The position numbers and the translations under genes are program-made. A stretch of 64,000 bases of DNA from Saprospiraceae bacterium (GTDB taxonomy: Bacteria > Bacteroidota > Bacteroidia > Chitinophagales > Saprospiraceae). The notes beneath the pieces were generated by a model, which was not told the DNA's origin, made no database searches, and saw nothing but the letters and a program-made list of their open reading frames with translations. The DNA is taken from NCBI GenBank assembly GCA_016715985.1, contig JADJXD010000001.1:4092001-4156000 (forward strand), read 5' to 3'. Below are positions 61,946 to 64,000 of the stretch, piece after piece. The stretch's first letter is position 1; each line of letters starts with the position of its first letter.

Positions 61946-62391
61946 ACAACCCGCCAATCCTTATTTTACTTGCCGATGATGACGAAGGCGACACACTGCT
62001 TTTTAAAGAAGCTTTTTCAGAATTAAAAATAAAATCCATCGTTCATACTACGAACAACGGCGTAGAATTAATGAAATACCTATCAGTCCCGGACATACGT
62101 TTGCCGGATGTAATTTTTCTCGATCTCAATATGCCTATGAAAAATGGCTTGGAGTGTTTGATAGAAATAAAAAATAATGATATGCTAAAAGATATATCTA
62201 TTGCCATTTACTCTACTTCAGAAAACGAAAAAGATATTGAAGACACCTTCATCAATGGAGCAAATGTATATATTACCAAGCCCAATGATTTTAATATTCT
62301 AAAACAGGTTTTGGAAAGAGCAGTAATGACATCTTATCAATATAGGGATAAGTCCATGAAGAGAGAAAATTTTCTGCTTCGGATTGGATGA
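61942..62391 (+). CDS. Single-domain response regulator (Rcp1-like)
   Basis: A 149-residue receiver domain overlapping the kinase stop by four bases (ATGA), so it is translationally coupled. LLADDDEGDTLLFKEAFSELK, the phospho-acceptor in VIFLDLNMPMKNG, YSTSENEKD and YITKPNDF align with the upstream regulator at 57846. No output domain. It probably acts as a phosphate shuttle or binding partner for the CheB-CheR-kinase. Confidence 0.9.
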   Translation: MNNPPILILLADDDEGDTLLFKEAFSELKIKSIVHTTNNGVELMKYLSVPDIRLPDVIFLDLNMPMKNGLECLIEIKNNDMLKDISIAIYSTSENEKDIEDTFINGANVYITKPNDFNILKQVLERAVMTSYQYRDKSMKRENFLLRIG

Positions 62392-62680
62392 ACAGAAAAA
62401 GTCAGAGAGTACTTCGTTCTGAATGTCAAAAATACAAAGATTGTTGTTGTAACAACAATACAATCTGCCTTCAACAGAGATTTCAAAATTGACTCATTTC
62501 CAAATTAATACATTTTCAAATTAATACATTTCCAAATTAATACATTTCCAAATTACCAAATTACCCATCCGGTTTAAATAATGTAACTCAATAGTATAAT
62601 TGTATAACATTCGTCCTTTTAAAGAGACTTACTTTTGTATTGTATTAGAAATTCATCTTTTACAATAAACTATAATTCAA
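62392..62680. other. AT-rich spacer with tandem repeats
   Basis: Contains an imperfect palindrome at 62440-62459, four tandem 16-bp units at 62495-62558, and a TACTTTTG -7 element at 62630-62637 for the next small gene. No other gene is visible. Confidence 0.6.
62495..62558 (+). repeat. Four tandem copies of a 16-bp unit
   Basis: CATTTCCAAATTAATA is repeated four times in register, with one substitution in copy 2 and two in the last bases of copy 4. The sequence is AT-rich and non-coding. Confidence 0.75.
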
Positions 62681-62863
62681 ATGGATACTAAACGAAAAGA
62701 AGTGAAAGGCAAAGACAATACTGCTATTCAGGTTAAAAATGAAAAAAACAAAGAAATGCCCGCTAAAAAATCAACTGATGCAAAATCAGATGATAAGAAA
62801 AGCGACAAAAAAGGTGAAATGAAAAAAGCCGGAGCTAAAAAAACAGCTACTACTGCGAAGTAA
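62681..62863 (+). CDS. Lysine-rich disordered small protein
   Basis: A 60-residue protein that is about one-third lysine, with Ala, Asp and Thr and no hydrophobic core (AKKSTDAKSDDKKSDKKGEMKKAG). Composition resembles histone-H1-like or nucleoid-associated tails, but no family was recognised. It has its own -7 element (TACTTTTG, 62630-62637) and a downstream hairpin, which support a real gene. It lies near a stress-associated YciF-like gene; stress induction of both is only a guess. Confidence 0.6.
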   Translation: MDTKRKEVKGKDNTAIQVKNEKNKEMPAKKSTDAKSDDKKSDKKGEMKKAGAKKTATTAK

Positions 62864-62885
62864 TAAACTCCCTTTACATTTCTTA

Positions 62886-62913
62886 AAGCGTTCGGCATCT
62901 ATGCTGAACGCTT
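62886..62913 (+). terminator. Hairpin after the Lys-rich gene
   Basis: AAGCGTTCGGC and GCTGAACGCTT pair (11 bp with one G-U) around ATCTAT. An A/T-rich but not T-only stretch follows. The hairpin could serve as a terminator. Confidence 0.55.
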
Positions 62914-63122
62914 ATTATAAATACCTGACTGAAAACCCCCACGGGAGAATGGTTTCAGATGATCAATGTTCTGCAAACCAAAAAACCAAAATATACAATA
63001 GGACTAAAAAGTCTGATATTTCAGAAATCATATTTTACATCCAATCCATATTTCAGGGCTAAAGCAGTCAGTTTATAACAGAATTAGAGTGTAATCTATA
63101 CTTAATCAATAAAATATAAATT

Positions 63123-63749
63123 ATGAAAAATTTAAATGTACAAGCTGCTTTACAAAATGAGAAGTACTCAAATTTCCAAACCACAAATGTTTTAAAAAGG
63201 CCTTGTCAAATCATAGAATTATTCGAAGATAAACTTAAGGCTATATACTGGACTGAAAAGTCTCTGATTAAGGTCATACCCGCCATGATTACAAATGCAA
63301 CTTGTCCTGATTTAAAAGAAGCACTAAAAATCCACCTGTCTGAAGCATTGATTCAAATTTTAAGATTGGAGCAGGTCTTTGAATTTTTTGGAAAAAAAGC
63401 AGTTGCAAAAAAATGTCTGGCAATGGAGGGTCTGATTGCAGTTGCAGCAGAAAAAATGGATTCATGCACAAAAGGTCCTCTATGTGATTCAGGCATTATT
63501 TCGATAGGCAGAAAAATGGAACATTATGAAATAGAGTCTTACGAAACACTTTGTCAGATAGCTGAATCACTCTGTTTTGACAAGGTGCTGCAACTGTTGC
63601 AATCATCTTTATATGAAGAAATGGCAGCTCATGAAAGATTAAGTGAAATTGCATTTTCGGCTTTGATTGTTCATATTAATATGGAGGAAGAAGCAGATCC
63701 AGTCAAAGGATCTTTAAAAGTTAGGACTGACTTTCTGCATTACGCATGA
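63123..63749 (+). CDS. YciF/DUF892 ferritin-like protein
   Basis: A 208-residue four-helix-bundle protein of the DUF892 (YciE/YciF) family. Typical stretches are IIELFEDKLKAIYWTEKSLIKVIPAMITNATCPDLKEALKIHLSEA, then RLEQVFEFFGKKAVAKKCLAMEGLIAVAAE, and the late MEHYEIESYETLCQIAESL, with candidate metal-binding Glu/His residues spread over the helices. The family is linked to general stress and envelope stress in enterobacteria, and the true reaction is unknown. Residues 1-27 before the domain are variable. Confidence 0.87.
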   Translation: MKNLNVQAALQNEKYSNFQTTNVLKRPCQIIELFEDKLKAIYWTEKSLIKVIPAMITNATCPDLKEALKIHLSEALIQILRLEQVFEFFGKKAVAKKCLAMEGLIAVAAEKMDSCTKGPLCDSGIISIGRKMEHYEIESYETLCQIAESLCFDKVLQLLQSSLYEEMAAHERLSEIAFSALIVHINMEEEADPVKGSLKVRTDFLHYA

Positions 63750-64000
63750 AATCCTGTGATGACATTTTGTATACACTAGAGTTGTAGTTGATCACTTTGC
63801 CAAAAAAATAATAGACTTCGGAGGTTAAACTATAACTTTTTGTCAAAACATTCTGAATAATTAGTTCGGTTTGAATGTGAGAATCATGTAACTGTTCTCT
63901 AAAATTCAGTAACACTTTATAAAGGAAACTACAATACTTTTGTGAAGTGATAATGATTAACAAACACAATCTAAAATATTTATTTTTAACGAATCTATCT
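63750..64000. other. Terminal spacer, nothing convincing
   Basis: AT-rich sequence after the YciF-like gene. The minus-strand frame 63721-63969 overlaps the gene's end, has no family resemblance and poor composition. No promoter or repeat was recognised. Confidence 0.4.

Noticed and set aside
58391..62391. Full chemotaxis operon
   Set aside because: No cheW, cheA of classical type, chemoreceptor or motility genes are present; only the fusion protein and two receivers.
62495..62558. CRISPR-like array
   Set aside because: The units are contiguous with no spacers and no cas genes are nearby.
63721..63969. 82-residue minus-strand frame at the right edge
   Set aside because: It overlaps the 3' end of the YciF-like gene, lacks recognisable motifs and has no promoter.

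Overview
The window reads as a chromosomal segment of a low-GC member of the Bacteroidota, plausibly near the Saprospiraceae or Chitinophagia, though genus cannot be set from sequence reading alone. The phylum call rests on promoters of the TTG-N19..22-TAnnTTTG type, few Shine-Dalgarno sequences, the gene order of the division/cell-wall (dcw) cluster, BBP2-type porin, DUF6624, DUF5522, CHRD and DUF6580 proteins, HMA-AraC regulators and CheB/CheR/histidine-kinase fusions.

Layout. 1-9.3 kb: a PstI/BsuBI-like type II restriction-modification pair cut by the left edge, a possible antitoxin tail, a small methyltransferase, a K+ uptake operon (ktrB-ktrA-porin), three tiny ORFs (the last apparently frameshifted), a zinc-ribbon protein and a YjaB-like acetyltransferase. 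9.3-11.6 kb: repeat-rich spacers around a membrane-anchored nuclease and a VOC protein. 11.6-17.8 kb: a minus-strand RND efflux operon led by a TetR regulator whose promoter carries a palindromic operator. 17.8-28.8 kb: a palindrome-rich spacer, two lipoproteins, an M1 peptidase, a CPBP protease, a large secreted beta-rich protein, a GNAT enzyme and PEP carboxylase. 28.9-30.4 kb: an IS4-family insertion sequence with perfect inverted repeats, a target duplication and a transposase split at a dnaX-type slippery heptamer. 30.6-38.9 kb: a DUF6580 membrane protein, DUF5522, a frameshifted recQ, a GH16 glucanase, a RES-Xre toxin-antitoxin pair, surE-orf-lpxB and an alpha/beta hydrolase.

39.4-54.9 kb: the dcw cluster mraZ-rsmH-ftsL-ftsI-murE-mraY-murD-ftsW-murG-murC-ftsQ-ftsA-ftsZ, all on the plus strand. 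A three-box MraZ operator lies at the mraZ promoter. murF and ddl are absent from this stretch. 54.9-55.7 kb is a spacer with palindromes, a candidate structured RNA ending at a strong terminator, and the 3' remnant of an AAA ATPase gene. 55.7-64 kb: a CHRD lipoprotein, an HMA-AraC regulator, a TonB-C-like lipoprotein, a signalling locus (response regulator, CheB-CheR-PAS-kinase, response regulator), a Lys-rich small protein and a YciF/DUF892 ferritin-like protein.

Most of the window is ordinary core genome. The best second looks are regulatory sites readable directly (MraZ boxes, TetR operator, RES-Xre operator), the IS with possible programmed frameshifting, several families of intergenic palindromic repeats, and the unassigned structured-RNA candidate after ftsZ. 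I found no clearly new multi-gene system. No tRNA, rRNA or CRISPR array was recognised.
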